Assembly (NCBI GenBank): GCA_944325345.1
Contig: CALUZV010000008.1
Coordinates: 1-64,000 of the forward strand
Direction: 5' to 3'
DNA length: 64,000 nucleotides
Origin: an uncultured Parabacteroides sp.
GTDB lineage: Bacteria; Bacteroidota; Bacteroidia; Bacteroidales; Tannerellaceae
The notes under the pieces were generated by a model. That model saw nothing but the letters and a program-made list of their open reading frames with translations, was not told the DNA's origin and did not search any database. The translations under genes and the position numbers were made by a program. Shown piece after piece: positions 7,892-15,796 of the stretch; positions within the stretch are counted from its first letter, which is position 1, and each line of letters opens with the position of its first letter.

Positions 7892-8373
7892 TACTGTATC
7901 ACGGAAGTCTTGAAATCGTAGAAGTACCCGAAATCAGAATGCCCGACCGTACCTTGGACTACGGCAGTGGATTCTATACGACTACTTCGTTTGAACAGGC
8001 TGAAACATGGGTAAAGCGGAAGATGATGGACAAGAACGCGGATAAGGGTTATGTCAATATCTATGATTTTGACGAACAAGGAGTAAACGGGCTTCGGCAA
8101 CTCATCTTTCATACGCCCTCTGACGAATGGATAGACTTTGTCATGGCTAATCGCACACGGAAAGGTTTTACTCATGATTACGATCTTGTGTATGGGCCTG
8201 TGGCAAACGACCGGGTATATCTTGCTTTTGCCCTATACGAGGGAGCTATCATTGGAAAGGAGGAATTGATTAAACGACTAAAAACTTATAAACTTGTGGA
8301 TCAGTATCTCTTTCATACGGAAGCATCACTGCGTTTTTTGAGTTATAAAGAAGCTAAGGAGGTAATATTATGA
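7888..8373 (+). CDS. DUF3990 protein, putative ADP-ribosyltransferase toxin
   Basis: 161 residues. The start LYHGS (His5) resembles the first motif of ADP-ribosyltransferase-like folds. It is followed by YGSGFYTTTSFEQAETW (Tyr30, the aromatic second motif), DLVYGPVAND at about 99-108, and QYLFHTEASLRFL at about 139-151 (Gln139, Glu145), a block conserved in DUF3990. The family is predicted, not proven, to transfer ADP-ribose from NAD. The gene overlaps both neighbours by 4 bp, so all three are made together. The likely role is a toxin, effector or stress module; no secretion signal is visible. Confidence 0.65.
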   Translation: MILYHGSLEIVEVPEIRMPDRTLDYGSGFYTTTSFEQAETWVKRKMMDKNADKGYVNIYDFDEQGVNGLRQLIFHTPSDEWIDFVMANRTRKGFTHDYDLVYGPVANDRVYLAFALYEGAIIGKEELIKRLKTYKLVDQYLFHTEASLRFLSYKEAKEVIL

Positions 8374-8594
8374 ACGAAAGCATAACGCAAGACAACTTAT
8401 ATCTGCTATTGCCATTCAAGGTTAGTTACATGGCAGATATGCTTAAGGAAGACAAGAACATCAGTTTGGTGGATGCCATTAAGCAGATATATTCTTCTGC
8501 TACGTATAAACGGTTGGAGCGGGAGGAAAGCAAGGCATGGAACTTGGGTCCGGCAACCTTATATTATGACTTCACTCATGAACAATCGGAATGA
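8370..8594 (+). CDS. Small protein, third member of the DUF3791/DUF3990 operon
   Basis: 74 residues with the pattern LPFKVSYMADMLKEDKNISL, then DAIKQIYSSATYKRLEREES and KAWNLGPATLYYDF. Small helical proteins of this type commonly accompany DUF3990 genes. The start codon overlaps the DUF3990 stop (ATGA) and is preceded at 8356-8362 by AAGGAGG, a strong Shine-Dalgarno match rarely used in Bacteroidetes. It could be the true antitoxin or a second regulator; the sequence cannot decide. A bidirectional terminator follows. Confidence 0.65.
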   Translation: MNESITQDNLYLLLPFKVSYMADMLKEDKNISLVDAIKQIYSSATYKRLEREESKAWNLGPATLYYDFTHEQSE

Positions 8595-8602
8595 GAAATA
8601 AA

Positions 8603-8640
8603 AAAACGTGGAAGCCCTGAATGCAGCCTCCACGTTTTCT
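8603..8640. terminator. Bidirectional terminator
   Basis: AAAACGTGGA (8603-8612) pairs with TCCACGTTTT (8629-8638). T-rich tracts follow on both strands, serving the operon at left (plus) and the CMD-cupin gene at right (minus). Confidence 0.85.
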
Positions 8641-8649
8641 TTTGTTTGT

Positions 8650-9477
8650 TTACTTCCCCAACTTCCCATATTCCTCATCCGTTACCGCCTCCAGCCACTC
8701 ATTCGAGCTATTCTCGCCGGGGATTTCGAAGGCGAGGTGGGCGAACCAGTTGTCGGCAGCTGCTCCGTGCCAGTGTTTGACGTTGGCCGGGATATGGATG
8801 ACATCGCCCGGCAGCATCTGCACGGCGGGTTTCCCTTCTTCCTGATACCAACCTTTGCCGGCGACGCAGACGAGCATCTGTCCGCCGCCTTTCGTCGCGT
8901 GGTGGATGTGCCAGTTGTTCCGGCAGCCGGGTTCGAAGGTTACGTTGGAGAACGGAATCTGCTCCGTCGAGATGAGGGCCAGGTAGCTGTTCCCGATGAA
9001 ATACTTCGCGTAGGCGGTATTCGGCTCGCCGATGGGGAAAATCATTTCGCGCTGAAAGGCAGCCTTGCCATCGTCGCCTTGCGCATCATCGGCCCAAACT
9101 TCCTTCGCCATGCGGAAGGCTCCCCAGGCGTTCGGCCAGCCGGCGTAGAAGGCGATGTGGGTGAGCATCTCTGAAATCTCGGTGCGCGTAATGCCGTTTT
9201 GTTTCGCGAACTGGAGGTGGTGGGTCAGCGACGAGTCGATGATGCCTTTGCCGATGAGGGTGGCCACCGTTATCATGCTGCGGTCGCGTGGACTCAATCC
9301 CGGCCGGTTCCATACTTCGCCGAAGAGCACGTCGTCGTTCAGTTCGGCAAATTTGGGAGCGAACTCCCCTAACTGCACGTGTCCTGCAGTCTGTGTAATT
9401 TTCTCTTGTGCCATACTATTTCCGATATTAAACAGGGAAAGGATAGCCAATCCCATGATGATTCTTTTCGCTTTCAT
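8650..9477 (-). CDS. Carboxymuconolactone decarboxylase-like / cupin fusion, secreted
   Basis: 275 residues. An N-terminal signal peptide (MKAKRIIMGLAILSLFNIGN, cleaved after NSMAQ) points to the periplasm. Next comes a carboxymuconolactone-decarboxylase/AhpD-like helical domain (about 35-130; HHLQFAKQNGITRTEISEML), then a cupin barrel (about 170-255) with metal-binding histidines in WHIHHATKGGGQ and HIPANVKHWHG. CMD-cupin fusions are common in Bacteroides; their substrate is not established, and peroxide or small-aromatic chemistry are guesses. It is divergent from ldhA and has its own minus-strand -7 box. Confidence 0.85.
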   Translation of the reverse strand: MKAKRIIMGLAILSLFNIGNSMAQEKITQTAGHVQLGEFAPKFAELNDDVLFGEVWNRPGLSPRDRSMITVATLIGKGIIDSSLTHHLQFAKQNGITRTEISEMLTHIAFYAGWPNAWGAFRMAKEVWADDAQGDDGKAAFQREMIFPIGEPNTAYAKYFIGNSYLALISTEQIPFSNVTFEPGCRNNWHIHHATKGGGQMLVCVAGKGWYQEEGKPAVQMLPGDVIHIPANVKHWHGAAADNWFAHLAFEIPGENSSNEWLEAVTDEEYGKLGK

Positions 9478-9499
9478 ATTTGTATCTGTTTTTGATGCA

Positions 9500-9507
9500 C
9501 AAAATTA
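9500..9507 (-). promoter_or_regulatory. -7 box of the CMD-cupin gene
   Basis: On the minus strand this reads TAATTTTG, matching TAnnTTTG, 23 bp before the start codon. Confidence 0.45.
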
Positions 9508-9610
9508 TCCCTTCCCGACGAATACTGCTGTATAAATATTACAGAAGAAATAACCCATTTCCCGGTTTCCCTCCTCTCGCAACATTTTCCGCCCAATCTT
9601 GTTTATTGAA

Positions 9611-9618
9611 TAGATTTG
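9611..9618 (+). promoter_or_regulatory. -7 box of ldhA
   Basis: TAGATTTG matches TAnnTTTG, 28 bp before the ATG at 9646. Confidence 0.45.
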
Positions 9619-9645
9619 TGAAATCCCTTAATACATTATTATAAT

Positions 9646-10647
9646 ATGAGAATCGCTTTCTTCGGAACGAAGCCCTACGACGAGGCTTCCTTCAACAAGG
9701 CCAACGAAGCTTTCGGCTTCGAGTGCAAATATTACAAAGGCCACCTGAACGCCGACTCCGTCGTCGCCACCCAAAAAGCCCAGGCTGCCTGCATCTTCGT
9801 GAACGATACCGCCGACGCCGAAGTCCTCCGCGCCATGGCCGAGAACGGCACGAAGCTCCTCGCCCTCCGCTGCGCCGGCTACAACAACGTCGATTTGGCC
9901 GCCGCCCGGCAATATGGCATCCGTGTCGTCCGCGTCCCGGCTTATTCGCCCTCCGCCGTGGCGGAATACACTGTTGCCCTGATGCTTTCCCTCAACCGCA
10001 AGATTCCCCGTGCCAGCTGGCGGACGCGCGACGGCAACTTCTCGCTCCACGGCCTCATGGGTTTTGATATGCACGGCAAGACGGTAGGCGTCATCGGCAC
10101 CGGGAAAATCGCCCGCATCCTGATTCACATCCTCAAGGGCTTCGGGATGGAAATCCTCGCCTACGATGTCTTCCCCGACGCTGCGTATGCCGAGAAAGAG
10201 GGCTTCCTCTACGTCTCCCTCGACGAGCTGTACCAGAACGCGGACATCATCACCCTCCACTGCCCGCTCACGCCCGAAACGAAATACCTCATCAACCGCG
10301 AGGCGATTGATAAAATGAAGCCCGGCGTCATGATTATCAACACCGGGCGCGGCCAGCTCATCCACACCGACGAGCTTATCGAGGGTTTGAAAGATAAGAA
10401 GATAGGCTCCGCTGGCCTCGACGTTTACGAGGAAGAGGGCGACTACTTCTACGAGGACAAGTCCGACAAAATCATCGACGACGACACCCTCGCCCGTCTC
10501 CTCTCGTTCCCCAACGTCATCATCACCTCCCACCAAGCCTTCTTCACCCGCGAAGCCATGCGCAACATCGCCCACACGACGCTCCAGAACATCCGCGACT
10601 ATGTGGAGGGGCGGGAACTGGTGAATGAGGTGAAGGCGACGGAATAA
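9646..10647 (+). CDS. ldhA: D-lactate dehydrogenase (2-hydroxyacid dehydrogenase)
   Basis: 333 residues, NADH-dependent reduction of pyruvate to D-lactate, a fermentative redox sink. The NAD-binding motif GVIGTGKIA spans about 148-156. The catalytic trio of the D-2-hydroxyacid dehydrogenase family is R235 (NTGRGQLIH), E264 (within YEEEGDYFYE) and H296 (SHQAFFT). The RCAGYNNVDL and VPAYSPSAVAEY blocks are typical of the LdhA branch rather than phosphoglycerate dehydrogenase. It is monocistronic, divergent from the CMD-cupin gene. Codon use is strongly C/G-biased at third positions. Confidence 0.93.
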   Translation: MRIAFFGTKPYDEASFNKANEAFGFECKYYKGHLNADSVVATQKAQAACIFVNDTADAEVLRAMAENGTKLLALRCAGYNNVDLAAARQYGIRVVRVPAYSPSAVAEYTVALMLSLNRKIPRASWRTRDGNFSLHGLMGFDMHGKTVGVIGTGKIARILIHILKGFGMEILAYDVFPDAAYAEKEGFLYVSLDELYQNADIITLHCPLTPETKYLINREAIDKMKPGVMIINTGRGQLIHTDELIEGLKDKKIGSAGLDVYEEEGDYFYEDKSDKIIDDDTLARLLSFPNVIITSHQAFFTREAMRNIAHTTLQNIRDYVEGRELVNEVKATE

Positions 10648-10700
10648 AAAAAGAACACGGTCTCCCCCCGATTCCCATCGTTTTCCCGGAAGCCGTGTTC
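10645..10700 (-). terminator. Terminator of the DUF6261-like gene
   Basis: GAACACGG (10653-10660) pairs with CCGTGTTC (10693-10700). A run of A on the plus strand before the left arm gives a T-run on the minus strand, so it acts mainly leftward. It also lies directly after ldhA and may shield it. Confidence 0.7.
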
Positions 10701-10729
10701 ATGGCCTATTTAAAAAACGTACAAAAAAG

Positions 10730-11674
10730 TCATTGTACCGGCGGGAGGTTCTCTTCCCCGTCATCGTTGCCGGTGCCGCCCTCGCCCTCTTCGTCGGGGT
10801 CGGTAACGGGCCGGTCGTCATCCTCGTCCTCGTGTCCCGGATCGACGACGGACGGTTGGCCGTCGTTCCCGTCATCCTCGTCGGGGTCGGTCGTCGGCTG
10901 GTCGTCACCGGAGGGGGTCTCGCTGTCGTCCGGGTTCGCGGGTTTGTCGGTCGTCGGCTTCTTGTCGCCCGACGAGCCTGACGAATTTTTGTTCAGACGT
11001 TCGATGCGCTCGTTCACGTCCTTGATGAACGCGCTGTAATCCGTTTCGTCTTCGAGGATGCAGGCAGCGTTGATTTTCTTCACCAAGTCCTCATACACCT
11101 CGTCCGTCTTTTTGCGGGCCGCTTCGGTGGCGCCCTTCACATACTGGCTCTTCTCGTGGTCGCGTTGCTCGAGGAGCTCGCGCACCTTCTCGTTGGCCTC
11201 CTTAATCTTGTTGGCGAACATCGTCGCGCCCAGCAGCTCGATTTCCGCCGCGTATTTGGTTTCGAGGTCGCTGGTGAAGTTTGTCAGCATACCCGTCTCG
11301 CGGTCGAGGGCATACTTCGTGTTGATTTTGAAGTCCGTGATGTGTTGGTCGAGCTTCTTCGCCGCCGTCAGTTCCTCGCCTTCGGGCATACTCAAGAAGC
11401 TCTTGACGAATTTCTTATACCCCGAGACGTAGCTGTCGCGCAGCGCGTCGTAATGCGCGATCTGGTCGGTCAGCGCACTCTTCTGCGAGAGGACAATCAC
11501 CTCGTCCTCCTCCTGCAGAGCCGTCTTCAGCGCGGCGACCTCGTCGGGAAAACGGGTGGAGACAGCCTCGCCCACGGCGTCGATGCGGCGGACGACGTAG
11601 GAGATGTACTCGAAATGGTCGTAATTCGTTTGTCTATCCAAATAAGCACTTTTGATTTCTATTGCCATAATCAA
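10730..11674 (-). CDS. DUF6261-like helical protein with acidic disordered tail
   Basis: 314 residues if the first Met is used; a second Met two codons later gives MAIEIKSAYLDRQTNYDHFE, which may be the real start. Residues 1 to about 225 are helical, with no membrane segment or signal peptide, and resemble a Bacteroidetes-specific uncharacterised family (my assignment to DUF6261 is from memory). The last 90 or so residues are low-complexity, rich in Asp, Glu, Gly, Pro and Ser, with repeats of the DPDEDD / TDPDEE type; such acidic tails vary in length between strains. Function unknown. It is divergent from the small lipoprotein genes, with a five-unit repeat array in between. Confidence 0.6.
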   Translation of the reverse strand: MIMAIEIKSAYLDRQTNYDHFEYISYVVRRIDAVGEAVSTRFPDEVAALKTALQEEDEVIVLSQKSALTDQIAHYDALRDSYVSGYKKFVKSFLSMPEGEELTAAKKLDQHITDFKINTKYALDRETGMLTNFTSDLETKYAAEIELLGATMFANKIKEANEKVRELLEQRDHEKSQYVKGATEAARKKTDEVYEDLVKKINAACILEDETDYSAFIKDVNERIERLNKNSSGSSGDKKPTTDKPANPDDSETPSGDDQPTTDPDEDDGNDGQPSVVDPGHEDEDDDRPVTDPDEEGEGGTGNDDGEENLPPVQ

Positions 11675-11721
11675 AAATATTTAAGAGTTATACAAAAAAA
11701 GATGAAATTCTGAGCTATTCA

Positions 11722-11928
11722 GTTTTGCGGGAACGCTCTGAAAAGTTGTGGAACCTTCCCGCCGTTTTGCGCGGGCTTCCGAAACCTTGTGGGAGCTTCC
11801 CGACGTTTTGCGGGGACGTTCCACAAAGTTGTGGGAGCTTCCCGCCGTTTCGCTGGGGTTCCACAAACTTGTGGGAGCCTCCCGCCATTTTGCGCGGGCA
11901 TTCCACAAAGTTGTGGGAGCTTCTCGCA
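11722..11928. repeat. Five-unit tandem array A1 (about 41 bp units)
   Basis: Units start at 11722, 11764, 11805, 11847 and 11887, a spacing of 42, 41, 42 and 40. Each opens GTTTTGC or GTTTCGC and ends near GTGGGAGCTTCCCGCC. Inside each is the dyad CCACAA-AG-TTGTGG or a variant. The array fills the divergent gap of about 390 bp between the DUF6261-like gene and the lipoprotein genes, and is open in several frames on both strands only because of its periodicity. A sister array with the same spacing lies at 54801-55006. Confidence 0.95.
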
Positions 11929-12014
11929 GTCCCAAAGGTATGAATTTTTTTGAAAAGCAAGGAAAAAATAGTCGCGTGTAACATAATTTTAATATTGTCG
12001 TAATATGCGGCGGG

Positions 12015-12022
12015 TAATTTTG
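12015..12022 (+). promoter_or_regulatory. -7 box of the small lipoprotein genes
   Basis: TAATTTTG, 45 bp before the ATG at 12068. A TTG at 11995-11997 lies 17 bp upstream. Confidence 0.4.
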
Positions 12023-12067
12023 CGGGAAAAGAGAAGATGAATGTCTAATTTTTTAACGTTAGAGATT

Positions 12068-12226
12068 ATGAAAAAGCATTTATGTCTTGTTGCGCTTCTC
12101 TTAGCAAGCGCATTTACAGCCTGCACGCAGGACGATGAAATCGCCGTGCAGCGAGTGAACAATGAAAGTCCGGTCGATACGCGGACGAGTATAGTTAAAT
12201 ATTCATCCTTAATAGTAGGTTTATGA
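12068..12226 (+). CDS. Very small predicted lipoprotein
   Basis: 52 residues: a basic start, a hydrophobic stretch and the lipobox SAFTAC, then CTQDDEIAVQ. It looks like a type II signal peptide followed by only about 30 residues. It could be a genuine small lipoprotein or the N-terminal remnant of a larger one. The stop overlaps the next ATG by 4 bp, so it may couple translation of the following lipoprotein. Start chosen at the MKKHLCLV Met, not the upstream Met of the same frame. Confidence 0.5.
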   Translation: MKKHLCLVALLLASAFTACTQDDEIAVQRVNNESPVDTRTSIVKYSSLIVGL

Positions 12227-12636
12227 AAACATTCATTTATTCCTTATTATTAATAGCCTTCGTCCTTTCTGCTTGTGAGGATGAAGTTTTGATAGGGACT
12301 GATACGCCCATCAATCCCGAGCGGAATGAGGCGACTATCGGGGCCGAGGGCGGAACGCTTTCCATCAAGACGGAAACTACTTTCTGGTTGCGCTATATTT
12401 ATGAATATGAAGATGGCGTAGAAAAGCAATCGATTTTCAATGAGTTGGAAGGCGAGGAGGAACCGTTGCATTTTCGAAAGGTAATGACCGGCGATTGGTA
12501 TCAAGTGGAAGAGCGCGGGAGAGAGGTCTATTTCGTGATAGCACCAAATGATACCGGGAAGGAGCGGGCTATCGAGGTTTCCATTAGTTCTGGAAATACA
12601 GGAGATGACATAACCATAACCCAATCGGCAGATTAG
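12223..12636 (+). CDS. Lipoprotein with BACON-like beta domain, copy 1
   Basis: 137 residues. The signal peptide ends in the lipobox FVLSAC (Cys18), so it is an envelope lipoprotein; the acidic CEDEV after the Cys may favour surface export. After that comes a beta-rich domain starting GAEGGTLSIKTETTFWLRY and ending ITITQSAD, which has the look of BACON or Ig-like domains that end in a TQ motif. Function unknown. It is followed by a close paralogue, so the pair arose by tandem duplication. Confidence 0.7.
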   Translation: MKTFIYSLLLIAFVLSACEDEVLIGTDTPINPERNEATIGAEGGTLSIKTETTFWLRYIYEYEDGVEKQSIFNELEGEEEPLHFRKVMTGDWYQVEERGREVYFVIAPNDTGKERAIEVSISSGNTGDDITITQSAD

Positions 12637-12695
12637 TTATAGGCAGGGGGGCGATTGTCTCCCCGCCTATCCTTTATATATTAAAGTAAAGACTT

Positions 12696-13106
12696 ATGAA
12701 AACATTCATTTATTACCTATTAATCCTGTTTGCCTTCGTCGCCTGTAATGAAGAGCAGGAGGGAGGAGAACAGGAGCCCATTAATCCCGAGCGGAACGAG
12801 GCGACTATCGGGGCCGAGGGCGGCACGATTTCTATCAAGACGGAAACCACTTTCTGGTTGCACTATATAGTTGAATATGAAGATGGCGTAGAAAAGCAAT
12901 CGATATTCAATGAGTTGGAAGGTGAGGAAGAACCTTTGGATTACCGAAAAGTGATGAGCGGCGATTGGTATCAAGTGGAAGAACGGGAGAAAGAAGTCTA
13001 TTTTGAGATTGCGCCGAATGAAACGGGGAAGGAAAGGGCTATAAAAGTGGAAATCGAATGTGGTGATGCTTTTGACCAAATAACCGTTACCCAGACGGCA
13101 GATTAA
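12696..13106 (+). CDS. Lipoprotein with BACON-like beta domain, copy 2
   Basis: 136 residues, a tandem paralogue of the preceding gene. The signal peptide ends FAFVAC, and the mature domain is near-identical in stretches such as PINPERNEATIGAEGGT and GVEKQSIFNELEGEEEPL. Divergence is concentrated just after the lipid Cys (CNEEQEGGEQE) and in the last 20 residues. The preceding intergenic region has a weak GC-rich hairpin (12641-12668). The pair may present variants of one surface domain. Confidence 0.7.
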   Translation: MKTFIYYLLILFAFVACNEEQEGGEQEPINPERNEATIGAEGGTISIKTETTFWLHYIVEYEDGVEKQSIFNELEGEEEPLDYRKVMSGDWYQVEEREKEVYFEIAPNETGKERAIKVEIECGDAFDQITVTQTAD

Positions 13107-13111
13107 CATCG

Positions 13112-13147
13112 GCGGGGAGTCCGGACGGGGCTTCCCGCTTTATTTTC
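13112..13147 (+). terminator. Terminator after the lipoprotein pair
   Basis: GCGGGGAG (13112-13119) pairs with CTTCCCGC (13131-13138), followed by TTTATTTT. Confidence 0.7.
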
Positions 13148-13240
13148 CCTTCCTCCCTGAATATTTTCCCTGCATTTTGTAGGTAGCCAACATATTTTTC
13201 ACTACGTTTGCACTCGAAAACTAAATCAAATCTAATCACC

Positions 13241-14668
13241 ATGCTTAGTTTAATACTTATCATCTTCTTAGTGGGCTATTTATGCATCGCTTTGGAACAT
13301 CCGCTCAAAGTGAATAAGGCGGGGACGGCCCTGCTGACGGGGACTGTCCTGTGGGTTTTGTATATTTTCGCGGCGGACAAGTTCGTCCCGGCGGTTTCGG
13401 GGACGGGCTTCGAGATTTTCCGCTCGCTCAATCCGAGCATTGCCGAGTTGCCCGTATTCAAACAATGTGTCCAATATGTCTTGTCGCACCAGATGCTCGA
13501 GAGCATCGGCGAAATCGCGCAGACGCTCATCTTCCTCATCGGGGCGATGACGACGGTCGAGCTGATTGACTCGCACGGGGGCTTCTCGTTCATCACCGAC
13601 CGCATCACGCCGCGCGACAAACGCCGGCTGCTGTGGATTATCACGACGATTACGTTCTTCATGTCGGCGGTGCTGGACAACCTGACGACCTCTATCGTGA
13701 TGATTATGCTTATCCGCAAACTGCTGGGGAATTATCGCGAACGGTGGGTCTTCGGCAGCATCATCATCATCGCGGCGAACAGCGGCGGGGCGTGGTCTCC
13801 GATAGGCGACGTAACGACTATCATGCTCTGGGTGAAGGGGAATATATCGACCGGGGAGACTATCCCGAACTTGATATTGCCGAGTATCGCTTCGGCCGTC
13901 GTGCCGACATTCTTCGTGTCGCGTTGGCTGAAGGGGAGCGTAACGCCGCCGCGCCAGAAGGTGGGCGACGCGGAGGCGAATCCCTTGCTGGCGGTCTTGA
14001 GCCGGAGCGATAGGTTCACGATATTTTTGATGGGCGTCATCGGCTTGTTGTTCGTGCCGGTCTTTAAGACGGTAACGCACTTGCCGCCGTTTGTCGGCAT
14101 CCTGCTGGTAGTCGGCGTGCTCTGGATATATACCGAACTGCTCTATCACCGGCGGAAGGTGGACGAGGCGGTGGCGATGCGGCTCTCGCGCGTCATCCAG
14201 CGCATCGACGGGGCGACGCTGATGTTTTTCCTCGGCATCTTGCTGGCCGTCGAGGTGTTGCGGTACAGCGGGATACTCGGCAGCTTCTCCGAGTGGCTCG
14301 ACGCGACGATAGGGAATGTCTTTGCGGTGAATATTATTATAGGTACACTCTCGGCGGTAGTCGATAACGTCCCGCTCGTGGCCGGCGCGATGGGTATGTA
14401 CCCGCTGGCGACGGAGGCGATGGTGGCGGCGTCGAGCAATCCGGAATATCTGATGAACTTCATGCAAGACGGAATCTTCTGGCAGTTCCTGGCCTATTGC
14501 GCGGGCGTCGGAGGCAGTATGTTGATTATCGGGTCGGCCGCCGGTGTCGTAGTGATGGGGCTGGAGCGCATCAACTTCATCTGGTATCTGAAGAATATAT
14601 CGTTCTATGCCATGCTGGGGTATCTGGCGGGGGCAGGAATTTATATATTGCAGACGATGGCGTTTTAA
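13241..14668 (+). CDS. nhaD: Na+/H+ antiporter, NhaD family
   Basis: 475 residues, an inner-membrane protein with about 12 hydrophobic segments. It exchanges Na+ (and Li+) for protons for pH and salt homeostasis. NhaD/ArsB-like features are seen: VELIDSHGGFSFITDRI, AVLDNLTTSIVMIMLIRKL, IIAANSGGAWSPIGDVTTIM in the first half, and AVVDNVPLVAGAMGM plus GVGGSMLIIGSAAGVVVMG in the second half, which form the inverted-repeat core. I chose the ATG at 13241 (MLSLILIIFLVGY); an upstream TTG in the same frame would add 11 polar residues. Nine bases separate it from the nucleoside hydrolase gene, so they are probably co-transcribed. Confidence 0.9.
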   Translation: MLSLILIIFLVGYLCIALEHPLKVNKAGTALLTGTVLWVLYIFAADKFVPAVSGTGFEIFRSLNPSIAELPVFKQCVQYVLSHQMLESIGEIAQTLIFLIGAMTTVELIDSHGGFSFITDRITPRDKRRLLWIITTITFFMSAVLDNLTTSIVMIMLIRKLLGNYRERWVFGSIIIIAANSGGAWSPIGDVTTIMLWVKGNISTGETIPNLILPSIASAVVPTFFVSRWLKGSVTPPRQKVGDAEANPLLAVLSRSDRFTIFLMGVIGLLFVPVFKTVTHLPPFVGILLVVGVLWIYTELLYHRRKVDEAVAMRLSRVIQRIDGATLMFFLGILLAVEVLRYSGILGSFSEWLDATIGNVFAVNIIIGTLSAVVDNVPLVAGAMGMYPLATEAMVAASSNPEYLMNFMQDGIFWQFLAYCAGVGGSMLIIGSAAGVVVMGLERINFIWYLKNISFYAMLGYLAGAGIYILQTMAF

Positions 14669-14677
14669 AAGAAGAAG

Positions 14678-15712
14678 ATGCTTATGAATGTGTTTTCTTC
14701 GGTTATATGGATGGGAGGGGTGGCCGTGGCAATATGTCTGGCGGTAGCTAGCAATAACGGCACGGCGAAGTCCCCCTGCACATCGGCGGAACCCGTCCGG
14801 TTGATTCTGGATACCGATATGGGGCCGGATTATGACGATGTAGGAGCAATGGCCGTAATGTATGCCTTGGCAGACAGCGGGAAAGTGCAAGTCCTGGCCA
14901 CACTCTCGTCGAACAAAGATGAACGGACTATCCCCTGCATCGAAGTCTTGAATACCTATTTCAATCGTCCGGATATGCCTGTGGGAGCACCCAAGGGCGA
15001 AGGGGGCGTAACCATGACTACGTGGCATAAGGTGAAATGGACGGATTTCCTGCCTGCGCATTATCCTCACAAGACGAAGCAAACATCGGATGCTCCGGAT
15101 GCGGTGAAAATCTATCGGGAGCTGTTGAGCGCGCAGCCGGATAGTAGCGTCGTGATTTGTTCGATAGGCTTTTTTACGAATTTGAAAGACCTGCTGCTTT
15201 CCGCAGGGGATGAGGACTGCCCGCTTTCCGGCCGGGACTTGGTAGCGAAGAAAGTCAGAAGGCTGGTGGCTATGGGCGGAGCCTTTCCTGAGGGGAAGGA
15301 GTTCAATGTTTATAGCGATGTCGCTTCTGCCCGAGTAGTCGCGGAGTCCTGGCCTACGGAAATCTTGTTTAGCGGATTTGAAATCGGGGAAAAGATTCTT
15401 ACGGGAAAGCGGTTGGTTCAGTTGCCGGAGGAAAATAATCCCGTGAAGGATGCCTATTCGCTCTGTTTTGCCGAAGGCGACCCAGATGGACGGATGAGCT
15501 GGGATTTGACGGCTGTTTGGGTGGCCATCAACGGATATGCACCTTATTACAAAGTGGAAAGAGGGACATTCCGTATCGTAAACGATGAGGGAGAGAATAG
15601 TTGGATGCCAGACGAGGGTGGACGGGATTTGCGCCTGATAGAAAACATCCCGCCGGGGGAAATGGCCTTGCTGATTGAAAATTACATGATGCATCAGCCC
15701 GTCTCGGAGTGA
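14678..15712 (+). CDS. Nucleoside hydrolase-like protein, exported
   Basis: 344 residues. An N-terminal hydrophobic segment (about 5-25) suggests export to the periplasm. The family calcium site is recognisable as LILDTDMGPDYDD (D45, D47, D51, D53, D54), an expanded form of the usual DxDxGxDD. Enzymes of the inosine-uridine nucleoside hydrolase family split ribonucleosides into base and ribose. Further support comes from VICSIGFFTNLKDLL, GGAFPEGKEFNVYSD and the DLTAVWVAI segment near the C-terminus. It follows nhaD by 9 bp. Substrate unknown; the spaced metal motif may mark an altered specificity. Confidence 0.85.
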   Translation: MLMNVFSSVIWMGGVAVAICLAVASNNGTAKSPCTSAEPVRLILDTDMGPDYDDVGAMAVMYALADSGKVQVLATLSSNKDERTIPCIEVLNTYFNRPDMPVGAPKGEGGVTMTTWHKVKWTDFLPAHYPHKTKQTSDAPDAVKIYRELLSAQPDSSVVICSIGFFTNLKDLLLSAGDEDCPLSGRDLVAKKVRRLVAMGGAFPEGKEFNVYSDVASARVVAESWPTEILFSGFEIGEKILTGKRLVQLPEENNPVKDAYSLCFAEGDPDGRMSWDLTAVWVAINGYAPYYKVERGTFRIVNDEGENSWMPDEGGRDLRLIENIPPGEMALLIENYMMHQPVSE

Positions 15713-15763
15713 AAGTTATTCATAATTCGGCATCCTTTTCTTCTTTCGTCAATCATTTTTTAC

Positions 15764-15771
15764 TACTTTTG
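15764..15771 (+). promoter_or_regulatory. -7 box of the pRiA4b-like gene
   Basis: TACTTTTG, 26 bp before the ATG at 15797. Confidence 0.45.
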
Positions 15772-15796
15772 ACCCCGATAAAAATTACAACGCATT

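Noticed and set aside
11681-11984. Open frames of 60-89 codons on both strands across array A1, with peptides rich in REAPTTLW-like repeats
   Set aside because: They exist in several frames at once and simply translate the 40-42 bp repeat; there is no start signal or conserved protein. Same for 54698-55170.
13280-15694. 804-codon frame on the minus strand opposite nhaD and the nucleoside hydrolase gene
   Set aside because: Antisense shadow caused by strong third-position GC bias; no domain, and the plus-strand proteins are clear.
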